64,000 nt of DNA from Georgenia yuyongxinii. GTDB taxonomy: Bacteria > Actinomycetota > Actinomycetes > Actinomycetales > Actinomycetaceae. The notes beneath the pieces were generated by a model, which worked only from the letters and a program-made list of their open reading frames with translations, ran no database searches and was not told the DNA's origin. This document shows, one piece after another, positions 48,977 to 57,596 of the stretch. How positions within the stretch are numbered: the stretch's first letter is position 1; each line of letters starts with the position of its first letter. A program made the translations under genes and the position numbers. The DNA lies in the NCBI RefSeq assembly GCF_006352065.1, contig NZ_CP040915.1, positions 2,356,001 through 2,420,000 of the forward strand, written 5' to 3'.

Positions 48977-50065
48977 ATGACGGCTCCCGCCCAGCAGCTC
49001 ACGGTGACGATGCCGGCCGAGTGGGACCGGCACGAGCGCACCTGGATGGCCTTCCCACCGCCGAACGCCACGTTCGGCGACGACGGCTCCCCCACCCTGG
49101 CCTCCGCCCGCCGTGCCTGGGCCGCCGTCGCGCGCACGATCGCCCGGTACGAGCCGGTCACCCTGGTCGCCGGCCCCGGCCAGCGCGACCTGGCACGCGA
49201 GCTGGTGGGCACCGCCGTCGACGTCGTCGAGCTGCCGCTGGACGACGCCTGGCTGCGCGACAGCGGCCCGACGTTCGTGCGCGACGGCACCGGCCGGCTC
49301 GCCGCCGTCGACTGGGTCTTCAACGGCTGGGGCGCCCAGCCGTGGGCCACCTGGGCCCAGGACAGGCGCCTTGGCGGGCGGGTCGCCGCGCTGGCGGAGG
49401 TGCCGGTCACGCCGTCGTCCCTGGTCAACGAGGGCGGCGGGATCCACGTCGACGGCGCGGGGACCGTGCTCCTCACCGAGACCGTCCAGCTCGACCCCGG
49501 CCGCAACCCCGGGCTGACCAGGGCGGAGGTCGAGGCCGAGGTCCACGCCCGGCTCGGCACGACGAGAGCGATCTGGTTGCCCCGCGGGCTCACCCGCGAC
49601 TACGACGAGTTCGGCACCCGCGGGCACGTGGACATCGTCGCGACCTTCCTGCGCCCGGGGGTGGTCGCCGTCCACGACCAGACCGACCCGCGCCACCCCG
49701 ACTTCGCGGTCACCCGCGAGCTGCGCGAGATCCTCGCCGGCGCCACCGACGCACGCGGCCGGCGCCTGGAGGTGGTCCCGGTCCCCGCCCCGACCGTTCT
49801 TCAGGCCGACGGCGGCCCCACCGACTGGTCCTACATCAACCACTACGTGGCCAACGGCGTGGTCGTCCTGTGCGCGTTCGACGACCCGCACGACGCCGTC
49901 GCCGCCGAGATCCTCGCTCGGGCCTATCCCGGGCGCACCATCAAGCTGGTCGACGCGCGCGGGATCTTCGCCCACGGCGGGGGCGTCCACTGCATCACCC
50001 AGCAGCAGCCGGTCACCACGCCCGCCATCACAAGCCCCGACCCGGCCGCCGCCGTCCGGCCGTAG
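48977..50065 (+). CDS. aguA: Agmatine deiminase (peptidyl-arginine deiminase family)
   Basis: A 362-aa guanidine-modifying enzyme. MPAEWDRHERTWMAFP opens the family fold; LPLDDAWLRDSGPTFV contributes substrate-binding acids; TRGHVDIVATFLRPGVV has the catalytic His; the nucleophilic Cys is in HGGGVHCITQQQP. It converts agmatine to N-carbamoylputrescine and ammonia. The partner amidase (AguB) is not in the window. ATG 48977 is used; the frame upstream is spurious. Together with the putrescine/GABA genes at 5-18 kb it offers an entry from arginine-derived agmatine. Confidence 0.93.
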   Translation: MTAPAQQLTVTMPAEWDRHERTWMAFPPPNATFGDDGSPTLASARRAWAAVARTIARYEPVTLVAGPGQRDLARELVGTAVDVVELPLDDAWLRDSGPTFVRDGTGRLAAVDWVFNGWGAQPWATWAQDRRLGGRVAALAEVPVTPSSLVNEGGGIHVDGAGTVLLTETVQLDPGRNPGLTRAEVEAEVHARLGTTRAIWLPRGLTRDYDEFGTRGHVDIVATFLRPGVVAVHDQTDPRHPDFAVTRELREILAGATDARGRRLEVVPVPAPTVLQADGGPTDWSYINHYVANGVVVLCAFDDPHDAVAAEILARAYPGRTIKLVDARGIFAHGGGVHCITQQQPVTTPAITSPDPAAAVRP

Positions 50066-50070
50066 CCGCT

Positions 50071-50802
50071 ATGCCCCCGCCTCCCGCGCCCGACCCTGGA
50101 CAGGATCTCCGCACCGCGATCCGCGGCGCCCTCGCCGCCGCCGCCGACCCTGAGCGGGCCGCCGGGCAGCAGCGGTACATGAAGTCCGCGATGCCGTTCC
50201 GAGGGCTGACCAGCCCGGTCCTGAAGGCGACGTTGCGGCCGCTCCTCGCGGACCCCGCCCTCGCCCTGCCCGACCGGTCCACGTGGGAGGCCGCGATCCG
50301 CGACCTGTGGGACGGCGCCGAGTTCCGCGAGGAGCGCTACGCCGCGATCGCCCTTGCCCGCCACCGCCGCTACGCGGGGTGGGCGGCCGAGCCCGCCGCG
50401 CTGCACATGTACCGCCACCTCGTCGAGACCGGCGCCTGGTGGGACCTGGTCGACGACGTCGCCGCGCACCTCGTCGGGGCGGTGCTCCGCGCCCACCCCG
50501 CGGAGGGCGGCGCGCACATGCGCACCTGGGCCGTCGACGACCACCTCTGGGTGCGCCGCACCGCGATCCTCAGCCAGCTCAAGAGCAAGGCCGGCACGGA
50601 CACGGACCTGCTCGCGGACTGCATCGGGGCGAACCTCGCCGGCAGCCGGCACGGGCACGAGTTCTTCATCCGCAAGGCGATCGGCTGGGCGCTGCGCGAG
50701 TACGCCAAGACCGATGCGGCCTGGGTCCGCGCATACGTCGAGGCGGCCGGGTCCACGCTCGCGCCGCTCTCGCGCCGGGAGGCGCTGGAGCACCTGGGGT
50801 GA
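50071..50802 (+). CDS. DNA alkylation repair protein, AlkD-like
   Basis: A 243-aa HEAT-like repeat protein. QQRYMKSAMPFRGLTSPVLK, TGAWWDLVDDVAAHLVG, DDHLWVRRTAILSQLKSK and FFIRKAIGWALREYAKTDAA match AlkD glycosylases, which remove bulky or cationic alkyl bases such as 7-methylguanine. It starts 5 bp after aguA, so they are probably cotranscribed. It complements the AlkA-like enzyme at 36.5 kb. Confidence 0.9.
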   Translation: MPPPPAPDPGQDLRTAIRGALAAAADPERAAGQQRYMKSAMPFRGLTSPVLKATLRPLLADPALALPDRSTWEAAIRDLWDGAEFREERYAAIALARHRRYAGWAAEPAALHMYRHLVETGAWWDLVDDVAAHLVGAVLRAHPAEGGAHMRTWAVDDHLWVRRTAILSQLKSKAGTDTDLLADCIGANLAGSRHGHEFFIRKAIGWALREYAKTDAAWVRAYVEAAGSTLAPLSRREALEHLG

Positions 50803-50824
50803 TGGGCGACGCCCGCTGGAACGG

Positions 50825-51154
50825 TCAGGGCTTCTTCTTCACCTTCGGGGGCAGCGTCGCGGCGAACTGGGCGCCACGCACCAGCAGCTCGGCGGCGTCA
50901 GCATCGTCTGGCACGGTCACGTAGCCGCTCATGGGACGTTCCGGCGGCCCGTACGGGCGCGCCCCGCGCTCCCGGAGTGCAGCCAGCTCGGGCTCGGGCA
51001 GCTTGACGCCGACGTCGGCGCCGAAGAGCCCGGCGAACATGTGCCCGCCCAGGAAGGCACCGAGCTGACCGAACATCGGCTTGACCTCGATACGAGGGTC
51101 GTCGGGGACGAGGGCACGGAAGCGTGCCTTGTCCTCCTCCGTCGGTCTGGGCAT
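50825..51154 (-). CDS. TfoX N-terminal domain protein
   Basis: A 109-aa protein. RIEVKPMFGQLGAFLGGHMF and FGADVGVKLPEPELAALR match the TfoX N-domain family, named after the competence regulator Sxy/TfoX; stand-alone actinobacterial members have no known role. ATG 51154 is preferred; GTG 51160 would add two residues. The tail is lysine-rich (LPPKVKKKP). Confidence 0.87.
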   Translation of the reverse strand: MPRPTEEDKARFRALVPDDPRIEVKPMFGQLGAFLGGHMFAGLFGADVGVKLPEPELAALRERGARPYGPPERPMSGYVTVPDDADAAELLVRGAQFAATLPPKVKKKP

Positions 51155-51267
51155 CTGCACGGGGTGCTCCGTCGTCCTCGCCGGTCACGACCGGTGGTGC
51201 TCCGGCCGCGGAGGACCAGCCTGCCCCTGACACGGGTCCGTGTCACCTGGTCCAGCCGCGGCAGGGC

Positions 51268-52320
51268 TCAGGCGTCGGCGAAGAAGCTCACCGGGCCGGC
51301 GACGATCACGCCCACCTCGTCCACCTCGGGCAGCGGCCCCTGGGTGCGGCACAGCACCGGCAGCCGCTCGCCGTCGGGTCCCGGCACCTCCAGGCGCACG
51401 CTGGCGTCGTGGCCGTAGAAGGTCGAGCCGACCACCGTGGCCCGCACGCCGCCACGACCGGCGCGCACCAGGTGCAGCTGCTCGGGGCGCAGCACCACCC
51501 GGCCGGTGCCGCCGTCGCCGACAGGTCCGCGCAACAGCGCCAGCCGGCCCAGCGCCGTCGTCGCCACGCCCTCCTCCACCCGGGCCGGCAGCACCACGGC
51601 CTCGCCCACGAAGGTGGCCACGTCGAGGTCCGCCGGCGCGAGGTAGAGGTCGCGGGGGGCGGCCTGCTGCACGACCACGCCGGCGCGCATGACGGCGACG
51701 ACGTCGGCCATGCTCAGCGCCTCCTCCTGGTCGTGCGTGACGAGCACCCCGGTGGCGCCGGTGGCCTGCAGCGCGGCACGGACGTCCTCGCGCAGCGCGG
51801 CGCGGAGCCCGGCGTCCAGCGCGGAGAACGGCTCGTCAAGAAGCACGACGTCGGGGTCGGGGGCGAGTGCGCGGGCCAGGGCCACCCGCTGCTGCTGGCC
51901 GCCGGAGAGCTCCGCGGGCATGCGCGCGGCGAGGTCCGCGAGCCCGACGAGCTCGAGCAGCTCCGCCACCCGGGCGCTGCGCCGTCGGGCCCCCGCACCT
52001 CTGCGCGGCAACCCGAAGGCGACGTTCTCGGCCACCGACAGGTGCGGGAAGAGCGCGCCCTCCTGCGGGACGATGCCCACGCGGCGCCGCTCCGGCGGGA
52101 GGGCGACGCCCGGTCCGGTCACCACCCGGCTGCCCACGCGCACCTCGCCCGCGTCGGCCCCCTCGAAACCCGCGACCACCCGCAGCAGGGTGGTCTTGCC
52201 GCACCCGGACGGACCGAGGACGGCGGCCAGCGCGCCCGAGGGGACGTCGAGGTCGACGCCGCGCAGCACCGGTGTGGTGCCGAAGGACTTGCGCAGCCCC
52301 CGCACCTGCAGCCGCTTCAT
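51268..52320 (-). CDS. Ferric iron ABC transporter ATP-binding protein (FbpC-like)
   Basis: A 350-aa ATPase. Walker [15 protein letters not shown], signature [15 protein letters not shown], Walker [14 protein letters not shown]-loop [16 protein letters not shown], and a C-terminal TOBE-like domain, typical of the Fe3+/sulfate/spermidine import group. ATG 52320 shares one base with the permease stop (TGATG), so the genes are coupled. With the iron-box control of the operon, Fe3+ import is the likely role. Confidence 0.92.
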   Translation of the reverse strand: MKRLQVRGLRKSFGTTPVLRGVDLDVPSGALAAVLGPSGCGKTTLLRVVAGFEGADAGEVRVGSRVVTGPGVALPPERRRVGIVPQEGALFPHLSVAENVAFGLPRRGAGARRRSARVAELLELVGLADLAARMPAELSGGQQQRVALARALAPDPDVVLLDEPFSALDAGLRAALREDVRAALQATGATGVLVTHDQEEALSMADVVAVMRAGVVVQQAAPRDLYLAPADLDVATFVGEAVVLPARVEEGVATTALGRLALLRGPVGDGGTGRVVLRPEQLHLVRAGRGGVRATVVGSTFYGHDASVRLEVPGPDGERLPVLCRTQGPLPEVDEVGVIVAGPVSFFADA

Positions 52321-53951
52321 CAGTCTCCCCCGGTCTCTTCGAGCACGTGCCCATTCTCCATCGCCGTGCCGGTGCGCCGGGGTGCGACGAGCCGCGCCTG
52401 CGCGCGGGTCAGCAGGAACGTCGGCACGGCGGCGAGCAGCACGAGGGCGACCGCGTAGGGCGCTGCGGCGGCGTAGGCGCCCACACCCGTCTCGGTCCAC
52501 AGCCGGGTGGCCAGGGTGTCCATGCCGGTGGGCCGCAGCAGCAGCGTGGCAGGCAGCTCCTTCATCACCGTCAGGGTCACCAGCGCGAAGCCGGCGGCGA
52601 TGCCGGGGCCGGCCAGCGGCAGGGTGACGCGTCGCAGGACCGCGCCCGGGGCGTGGCCGAGCGAGCGGGCCACCTCCTCCAGCCGTGGCGGGCTCTGGGC
52701 GACGGCGGCCCGCACCGACCCGATGGCCGCAGGCATGAAGAGGACGGCGTAGGCCAGGACGAGCAGCGGGGTGCGCTGGTAGATCGGCTCGGCCCAGCGC
52801 ACCCCGAAGAACACCAGAGCCAGGGCGACGACGATCCCCGGCAGGGCGTGCCCCGCGTAGGTGGTGTGCTCGATCGCCCGTACCGCGCGGCCGTGGTGGC
52901 GGGCCGCGAGCACCCCCACCGGCACGGCGAGCGCGGTGGCTGCCAGCGCCCCGAGGAGCGCCACCCACAGCGTGGACGCACCCGCGGGCAGCAGCCGGTC
53001 CCACTCCAAGCCGGCGGAGTTGCCTCGCGCCATCCAGTAGGTCAGGACGACGGCGGGATAGCCGAGGGAGACCGCGGCCACCGCCGCCGTGCCCACGAGC
53101 GCGAGCGGCTGGGCCCGTCCGAGCGGCACCGTCGGCGGGACACGCGCCGCGCCGCCGCCCACCCGGGCCGCCCCGGCGCGACCGCGGCTGCGGGCCTCCG
53201 CGACGGTGATCGCGATGGTGAGCACCACCAGCACCAGGGAGAGCACCGCCGCCGGGGTCCGGTCGAAGGAGGCGCGGTACGAGGTGTGGATGACGCGGGT
53301 GAAGACGTCGTACCGCATGAGCGAGGGGGTGCCGAAGTCGCTGAGCGCATACAGCGCCACCAGCAGCGCCCCGGCCGCGGCGGCCGGACGCACCTGCCGG
53401 GCGGTGACCGTGAGGTACGTGCGCAGGGCGGAGCGGCCCAGCGAGCGGGAGACCTCCTCCAGCGCAGGGTCCACGCGGCGCAGCGCCGCGGCCACCGGCA
53501 GGTACACGTACGGGTAGGAGCAGGCTGTCAGCACCAGGAACGTGCCCCAGAAACCCGCCAGGCTCGGCACCACGGAGATCCACGCGTAGGCGGCAACAAA
53601 GCTGGGCACCGCCAGGGGCAGCGCGGCGACCACGCCCCAGACGCGTCGGCCGGGCAGGTCGGTGCGGGTGGTCAGCCAGGCCAGCGTGACACCGATGGCC
53701 ACGCATGCCGAGGTCACCGCCGCGGCGAGGCCCAGGCTGCGCAGCACCAGCCACAGGGTGCGGTCGCGCCAGAGGATCTCCCACACCTCGGCCGCGCCCG
53801 CCTCGCCGGCCCGCACGAACAGGTACCCGATGGGCAGCAGCGCGACGGCCGCCGCCACGATCCCGGGCAGGACCAGGACCGCCGGCGCGCGTGCGACGGC
53901 GGTCCTGGGGCGGCCGCGCGCGGGCGCGGCCGAGCTGGCGGGCTCGGTCAG
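52320..53951 (-). CDS. Ferric iron ABC transporter permease (fused FbpB type), probable CTG start
   Basis: A 543-aa permease made of two six-helix halves, each with an EAA loop ([20 protein letters not shown] near residue 190 and [20 protein letters not shown] near residue 445), as in FbpB. No ATG, GTG or TTG lies near the 5' end in this frame, except a GTG inside the first helix. The first plausible codon is CTG at 53951, which overlaps the stop of the preceding gene as CTGA, the same 4-base coupling seen as ATGA or GTGA elsewhere here. It transports Fe3+ delivered by the lipoprotein encoded upstream. Confidence 0.88.
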   Translation of the reverse strand: MTEPASSAAPARGRPRTAVARAPAVLVLPGIVAAAVALLPIGYLFVRAGEAGAAEVWEILWRDRTLWLVLRSLGLAAAVTSACVAIGVTLAWLTTRTDLPGRRVWGVVAALPLAVPSFVAAYAWISVVPSLAGFWGTFLVLTACSYPYVYLPVAAALRRVDPALEEVSRSLGRSALRTYLTVTARQVRPAAAAGALLVALYALSDFGTPSLMRYDVFTRVIHTSYRASFDRTPAAVLSLVLVVLTIAITVAEARSRGRAGAARVGGGAARVPPTVPLGRAQPLALVGTAAVAAVSLGYPAVVLTYWMARGNSAGLEWDRLLPAGASTLWVALLGALAATALAVPVGVLAARHHGRAVRAIEHTTYAGHALPGIVVALALVFFGVRWAEPIYQRTPLLVLAYAVLFMPAAIGSVRAAVAQSPPRLEEVARSLGHAPGAVLRRVTLPLAGPGIAAGFALVTLTVMKELPATLLLRPTGMDTLATRLWTETGVGAYAAAAPYAVALVLLAAVPTFLLTRAQARLVAPRRTGTAMENGHVLEETGGD

Positions 53952-55015
53952 GTCAGGCCCACCTCGTCCAGCAGCGCGAGGGTCTGGTCGAGGGAGTCGA
54001 GGTCGTTGAGGTCGACCGCGGAGCCGGACAGCTCGCTGAGCGGGGTGAGGTCGTGCTCCGTGGTCGTGATGCCCTCGACCACGGGGTACTCCGCGGTGGT
54101 GTCGGCGAAGTACTGCTGCGCCTCGTCGGAGAGCAGGTACTCCACGGCGGCGAAGGCGGCCGCCTCGGCGTCGGAGCCGGCGAGCACGCCGACGCCGGCG
54201 ACGTTGATGAGCGCGCCGGGGTCGTCGGCGTCGAGGAAGCGGATCTGGGCTGCGACGGCGTCGGCGCCCTGCTCGGCGACCTTCTCGTACCAGTAGTAGT
54301 GGTTGATCAGGCCGATGGCGGCCTGACCACTGTCGACTGCGTCGAGAACGGCGTTGTTGTTGTCGTAGGCCTGGGGCTCCAGCGCCGCGAAGTCCTCGAG
54401 CCACTGACGGGCGCCGTCCTCACCGCGGTCCACCCGCAGCGCGGTGACGAAGGCGTGGAACGAGGCGTTGGTCGGGGCGTAGGCGACCTTGCCCTGGTAC
54501 TTCTCGTCGAGGATCTGGTCGATGCCGGTGAACTCCTCGACCTCCGGCGCCTGCGCGGGGTCGTAGGCGAGCACCCGGGCGCGGGCCGAGGTGGCGACCC
54601 AGCGGCCGTCGTCGTCGCGGTACTTCGCGTCGACGAGGTTCAGGACGTCGTCGGGCAGGGTGGCGAGGCGGTCGGCCTTGGCCAGGGCGCCCAGGGCACC
54701 GGCGTCCTGGGAGAAGAACAGGTCGGTGTCGGTGCCCTCCCCCTCCTCCAGCAGCTGTGCGGCGAGCTCGCTCGAGCCGGCGTAGCGGACCTCGACGTCG
54801 GTGCCGACGGCGGCCTCGAGCTGGTCGAGGATCGGGCCGACGAGCTCTTCGTTGCGCCCGGAGTAGATCGTGAGCGGTCCGGTGGCCTCGGCGGCGGTGG
54901 TGGCGTCGCCGGTGGTCTCGGCGGCCGGTTCGTCGCCGCCGCACGCGGCGAGCGTGCCGGTGGCGGCCAGGGCGAGGACCACGACGGCGGCCCGTGAGGT
55001 GGTGCGAATGCTCAT
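53948..55015 (-). CDS. Ferric iron ABC transporter substrate-binding lipoprotein (FbpA-like)
   Basis: A 355-aa lipoprotein. The signal peptide ends in the lipobox GTLAACGG (Cys about residue 25). LTIYSGRNEELVGPILDQLE is the conserved start of Fe3+-binding proteins; INHYYWYEKVAEQ contains the adjacent tyrosines that hold ferric iron in FbpA. ATG 55015 is followed upstream, some 50 bp away, by an iron box. It is the first gene of the three-gene importer operon. A thiamine or phosphonate ligand is less likely given the tyrosine pair. Confidence 0.92.
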   Translation of the reverse strand: MSIRTTSRAAVVVLALAATGTLAACGGDEPAAETTGDATTAAEATGPLTIYSGRNEELVGPILDQLEAAVGTDVEVRYAGSSELAAQLLEEGEGTDTDLFFSQDAGALGALAKADRLATLPDDVLNLVDAKYRDDDGRWVATSARARVLAYDPAQAPEVEEFTGIDQILDEKYQGKVAYAPTNASFHAFVTALRVDRGEDGARQWLEDFAALEPQAYDNNNAVLDAVDSGQAAIGLINHYYWYEKVAEQGADAVAAQIRFLDADDPGALINVAGVGVLAGSDAEAAAFAAVEYLLSDEAQQYFADTTAEYPVVEGITTTEHDLTPLSELSGSAVDLNDLDSLDQTLALLDEVGLT

Positions 55016-55062
55016 CTGCGCTCCAGAGTCGGGGGGTGACGCCGTGGCCACCCCGGGAGACT

Positions 55063-55086
55063 TTAGGTGAGGCAAGGCTCACCTAA
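55063..55086. promoter_or_regulatory. IdeR/DtxR-type iron box
   Basis: TTAGGTGAG (55063-55071) and its perfect inverse CTCACCTAA (55078-55086) flank GCAAGG. The half-site TTAGGT and TTAGG-type dyad match IdeR/DtxR boxes (consensus TTAGGTTAGSCTAACCTAA). Placed just upstream of the iron-importer operon, it predicts repression by Fe2+-IdeR. Confidence 0.85.
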
Positions 55087-55171
55087 CAAGTGACGTAAGT
55101 CCTATTTGCGTCGACCGGCCCGGGTCGAAGCCCCTCGGCCGTCGGCACCGCGGCCGGGTGCCGCTCGACGA

Positions 55172-55243
55172 CCGAGGGTCGTCCCACCGAGGGTCGTGTG
55201 ACCCACCGAGGGTCGTGGGGCCCACCGGGGGTGGTGGGCCACG
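55172..55243. repeat. Four degenerate repeats of CCGAGGGTCGT...CCCA
   Basis: CCGAGGGTCGT occurs at 55172, 55187 and 55206, and a variant CCGGGGGTGGT at 55225 (spacing 15, 19, 19). Copies 3-4 can form CCCAC/GTGGG stems. It lies between the iron box and the GNAT gene; function unknown. Confidence 0.8.
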
Positions 55244-55341
55244 CTCGCTCGGCCCGAACACCCTCGCTCGATGGGGCGTCGCGAGGGCACCCCGGAAAAT
55301 CCGGGCGACATCGCACCGTGATGGCCGCTTCAATCGGAGCT

Positions 55342-56262
55342 ATGACACTCCCGCACGGGCTCACCCAGCGTCCCCTCACGCTCGTCGACGCGGCAGCGGT
55401 CACCGCGATCATGGCCGCGGAGGAGCTGCGGAACACCGGTGAGGTCGCCATCGAGGAGGCGGACGTCGTCGCCGACTGGCAGCGTCCCAGCTTCGACATC
55501 GCCTCCCGCACCGTCGGTGTCCTCGACGGCGACCGGTTGGTCGGGTACGCCGAGCTCTCCGGGCGCGACCGCGCCCATGCCGCGGTGGACCCAACGCACC
55601 ACGGCCGTGGCATCGGCACGTTCCTCGCCCGGTGGCTGCAAGACCGGGCGCTGCGCCTCGGCAGCACCGAGGTCGGCATGCCCGTCCCGCAGGGCTCACC
55701 TGGTGACCGGCTGCTCACGGCGCTCGGGTTCCACGTCCGATGGACGTCCTGGGTCCTGACACTCCCGGCGGGCCGGGTGCTCACGCCGCAGCCGCTGCCT
55801 GCCGGGTACACGCTGCGCGAGGCGACCGCGGCCGACTACCGCGAGGTCTGGACCGTCGTCGAGGACGCCTTCCTCGAGTGGGCACGGCGCGAGCGCCACC
55901 CGTTCGAGGACTTCGCCGCCCAGGTGATGGGCCGCCCGGGATTCGAGCCGTGGAACGTGCGGGTCGCCGTCGGGCCCGACGGCGAGGTGGTGGGCGCCGT
56001 CGTCGTGTTCCTCGCGGGCGAGACCGGTTACGTCGACAAGGTGGCCGTGCGCGAGGACCGGCGTGGGCTGGGCCTGGCGCGGGCCCTGCTGACGGACGCG
56101 TTCAGCCACGCCCGCGCCCACGGGGCGAGCCGGTCCGAGCTGAGCACCGATTCACGCACCGGTGCGCTGGGACTGTACGAGAAGGTGGGGATGGAGGTCA
56201 CGTCGGTCTGGCTCAACCGCGCCATCGCGGTGCCGACGGACGCGCACACCCCCGCCCGGTAG
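55342..56262 (+). CDS. Double-domain GNAT N-acetyltransferase
   Basis: A 306-aa protein with two GNAT domains, about residues 1-145 and 155-300. The second has the acetyl-CoA motif VAVREDRRGLGLARALLTDA followed by STDSRTGALGLYEKVGMEVT. The first keeps a degenerate AVDPTHHGRGIGTFLARWLQ. The arrangement resembles mycothiol synthase MshD, but typical MshD sequence cannot be confirmed from here. ATG 55342 follows GGAG; ATG 55321 is an alternative. Confidence 0.85.
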   Translation: MTLPHGLTQRPLTLVDAAAVTAIMAAEELRNTGEVAIEEADVVADWQRPSFDIASRTVGVLDGDRLVGYAELSGRDRAHAAVDPTHHGRGIGTFLARWLQDRALRLGSTEVGMPVPQGSPGDRLLTALGFHVRWTSWVLTLPAGRVLTPQPLPAGYTLREATAADYREVWTVVEDAFLEWARRERHPFEDFAAQVMGRPGFEPWNVRVAVGPDGEVVGAVVVFLAGETGYVDKVAVREDRRGLGLARALLTDAFSHARAHGASRSELSTDSRTGALGLYEKVGMEVTSVWLNRAIAVPTDAHTPAR

Positions 56263-56275
56263 CCTGCCCCGACAC

Positions 56276-56755
56276 CTACGCGGCGCGGGGGCGCCGGTAT
56301 CGCTCGGCCAGGCGGCGGTGCCGGTGGCGGAATAGGAAGGCGACCGTCGCCATCATGACCGGGCGCAGCGCGGGCCACCTCGGGACGAAGGAGACCCGGT
56401 CGGTGAGCCGGCACGATCCTGCATCGATCTCCTCCACGATGCGCTCGTGCTCCCACACCCGGGAGGTCAGCATGCGCGAGCGCTCAAGAAAGCGGCCCGC
56501 GCCGATCTCCGCGATGGTCAAGTCGTCGTACTCGACCGGCAGGACACCGCCGAGCAGCAGCCACGACCGGAAGAGCCGGGCACCTGGGACGATGCTGTGA
56601 GGGTCGAGCGTCGTCGTGCCCCTCGGCGCGGTCATCCGGAGCAGCGGGTACAGCTCGCCGTTGATGCCGCCGAAGTGGGTCGCGTGCCGCCACACCAGCT
56701 CAGCCGGGACGGGCAGCGTCGAGACCCAGGCCTGGGTGGTGGCGGCGGTCGGCAC
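56276..56755 (-). CDS. SRPBCC-like ligand-binding protein
   Basis: A 159-aa protein. TTQAWVSTLPVPAELVWRHA at the start, then GARLFRSWLLLGGVLPVEYD and LTDRVSFVPRWPALRPVMMA point to a polyketide-cyclase/SRPBCC fold. GTG 56755 is preceded at 6 bases by TAGTGT. Function unknown. It is convergent with the GNAT gene (13-bp gap). Confidence 0.78.
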   Translation of the reverse strand: MPTAATTQAWVSTLPVPAELVWRHATHFGGINGELYPLLRMTAPRGTTTLDPHSIVPGARLFRSWLLLGGVLPVEYDDLTIAEIGAGRFLERSRMLTSRVWEHERIVEEIDAGSCRLTDRVSFVPRWPALRPVMMATVAFLFRHRHRRLAERYRRPRAA

Positions 56756-56761
56756 CTCGCG

Positions 56762-56767
56762 ACACTA
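56762..56767 (-). promoter_or_regulatory. -10-like hexamer TAGTGT, leaderless start
   Basis: On the minus strand TAGTGT is followed by CGCGAG and GTG 56755; 6-base spacing. Confidence 0.4.
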
Positions 56768-56845
56768 TCGCGGTGCGGTGACGGCCCGGACGGCCCGGGG
56801 CGGGCCCGGCCGCACCGGCCGGGCCCGCCCCTGGTGGCATGAGCG

Positions 56846-57394
56846 TCAGGCGGTCTGCCGCTCGTGCTCACCCTCGGCGATCTCCTCGACGAGCTTGTCG
56901 TTGAACGCTGGCAGGTCGCCCGGGGTGCGGCTGGAGACGAGGCCGTTGTCGACCACGACCTCCTCATCCACCCAGGTCGCGCCCGCGTTGCGCAGGTCGG
57001 TCCGCAGGCTCGGGTAGGACGTCATGGTGCGTCCCTCGAGCACGTCGGCGTCGGTGAGGATCCACCCGCCGTGGCAGATCACCCCAACCGGCTTGTGCTG
57101 CTCGAAGAAGGACCGGACCAGGGACACGGCCGCCTCGTCCATGCGGAGCTTGTCGCCGTTGGCGACCCCGCCGGGCAGGACCAGCGCGTCGAAGTCGTCG
57201 GCCTTCGCCTGGCCGACGGCCAGGTCGACCTTCGCCTCGTGGCCCTTCTTACCGGTGACCGTGCCCGACTCGGGCGCGACGAGCACCGCCTCGGCGCCGG
57301 CGGAGGTGACCGCCTCCCAGGGCGAGGTGAGCTCGGAGTCCTCGAAGCCGTTCGTCAGCACGAACGCCACCCGCTTGTTCTTCAGGTCCGTCAT
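56846..57394 (-). CDS. Type 1 glutamine amidotransferase / PfpI-DJ-1 family protein
   Basis: A 182-aa DJ-1/PfpI protein. KRVAFVLTNGFEDSELTSPW has the conserved Glu; FDALVLPGGVANGDKLRM and PVGVICHGGWILTDADVL give the nucleophile elbow with Cys and His. Members act as deglycases, stress proteins or intracellular proteases; general stress protein YfkM-like. ATG 57394 follows AGGAG. Upstream lie the hairpins at 57510-57591. Confidence 0.92.
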   Translation of the reverse strand: MTDLKNKRVAFVLTNGFEDSELTSPWEAVTSAGAEAVLVAPESGTVTGKKGHEAKVDLAVGQAKADDFDALVLPGGVANGDKLRMDEAAVSLVRSFFEQHKPVGVICHGGWILTDADVLEGRTMTSYPSLRTDLRNAGATWVDEEVVVDNGLVSSRTPGDLPAFNDKLVEEIAEGEHERQTA

Positions 57395-57509
57395 CGCTTG
57401 CTCCTCTAGTAGGGATTCCTTCGACCGTACGAGCCGACGGCGGGACTCGCCTCTCGGGGTATGTGGGTCTCACCGGGTGGCGCACGCGAGACGCCCACAG
57501 GGCGCCGGG

Positions 57510-57552
57510 ACGCCCACGGAGCACGTGCGCGGAGCGCCTGCCCCGTGGGCGT
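57510..57552. repeat. Inverted repeat with 10-bp arms
   Basis: ACGCCCACGG (57510-57519) and CCGTGGGCGT (57543-57552) with a 23-base loop. It lies in the promoter side of the PfpI gene, close to the terminator hairpin of the next gene. Confidence 0.6.
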
Positions 57553-57559
57553 ACCCAGG

Positions 57560-57591
57560 ACCGGCCGGCGCCCGTCGAGGCGCCGGCCGGT
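57560..57591 (-). terminator. 13-bp hairpin after the secreted PHP gene
   Basis: ACCGGCCGGCGCC and its perfect inverse GGCGCCGGCCGGT around a 6-base loop, 6 bp after the stop codon of the PHP gene. The most stable terminator candidate in the window. Confidence 0.7.
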
Positions 57592-57596
57592 GCGGG

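Larger units (their letters stand above)
55016..55341. other. Divergent intergenic region (iron importer / GNAT gene)
   Basis: 326 bp. It holds the iron box, the short repeat array and, near 55335, a GGAG before the GNAT start. No gene is credible here. Confidence 0.7.

Noticed and set aside
55083-55811. 242-aa minus-strand frame upstream of the iron importer
   Set aside because: It overlaps the iron box and the start of the GNAT gene and consists of biased composition; no ribosome site or motif.
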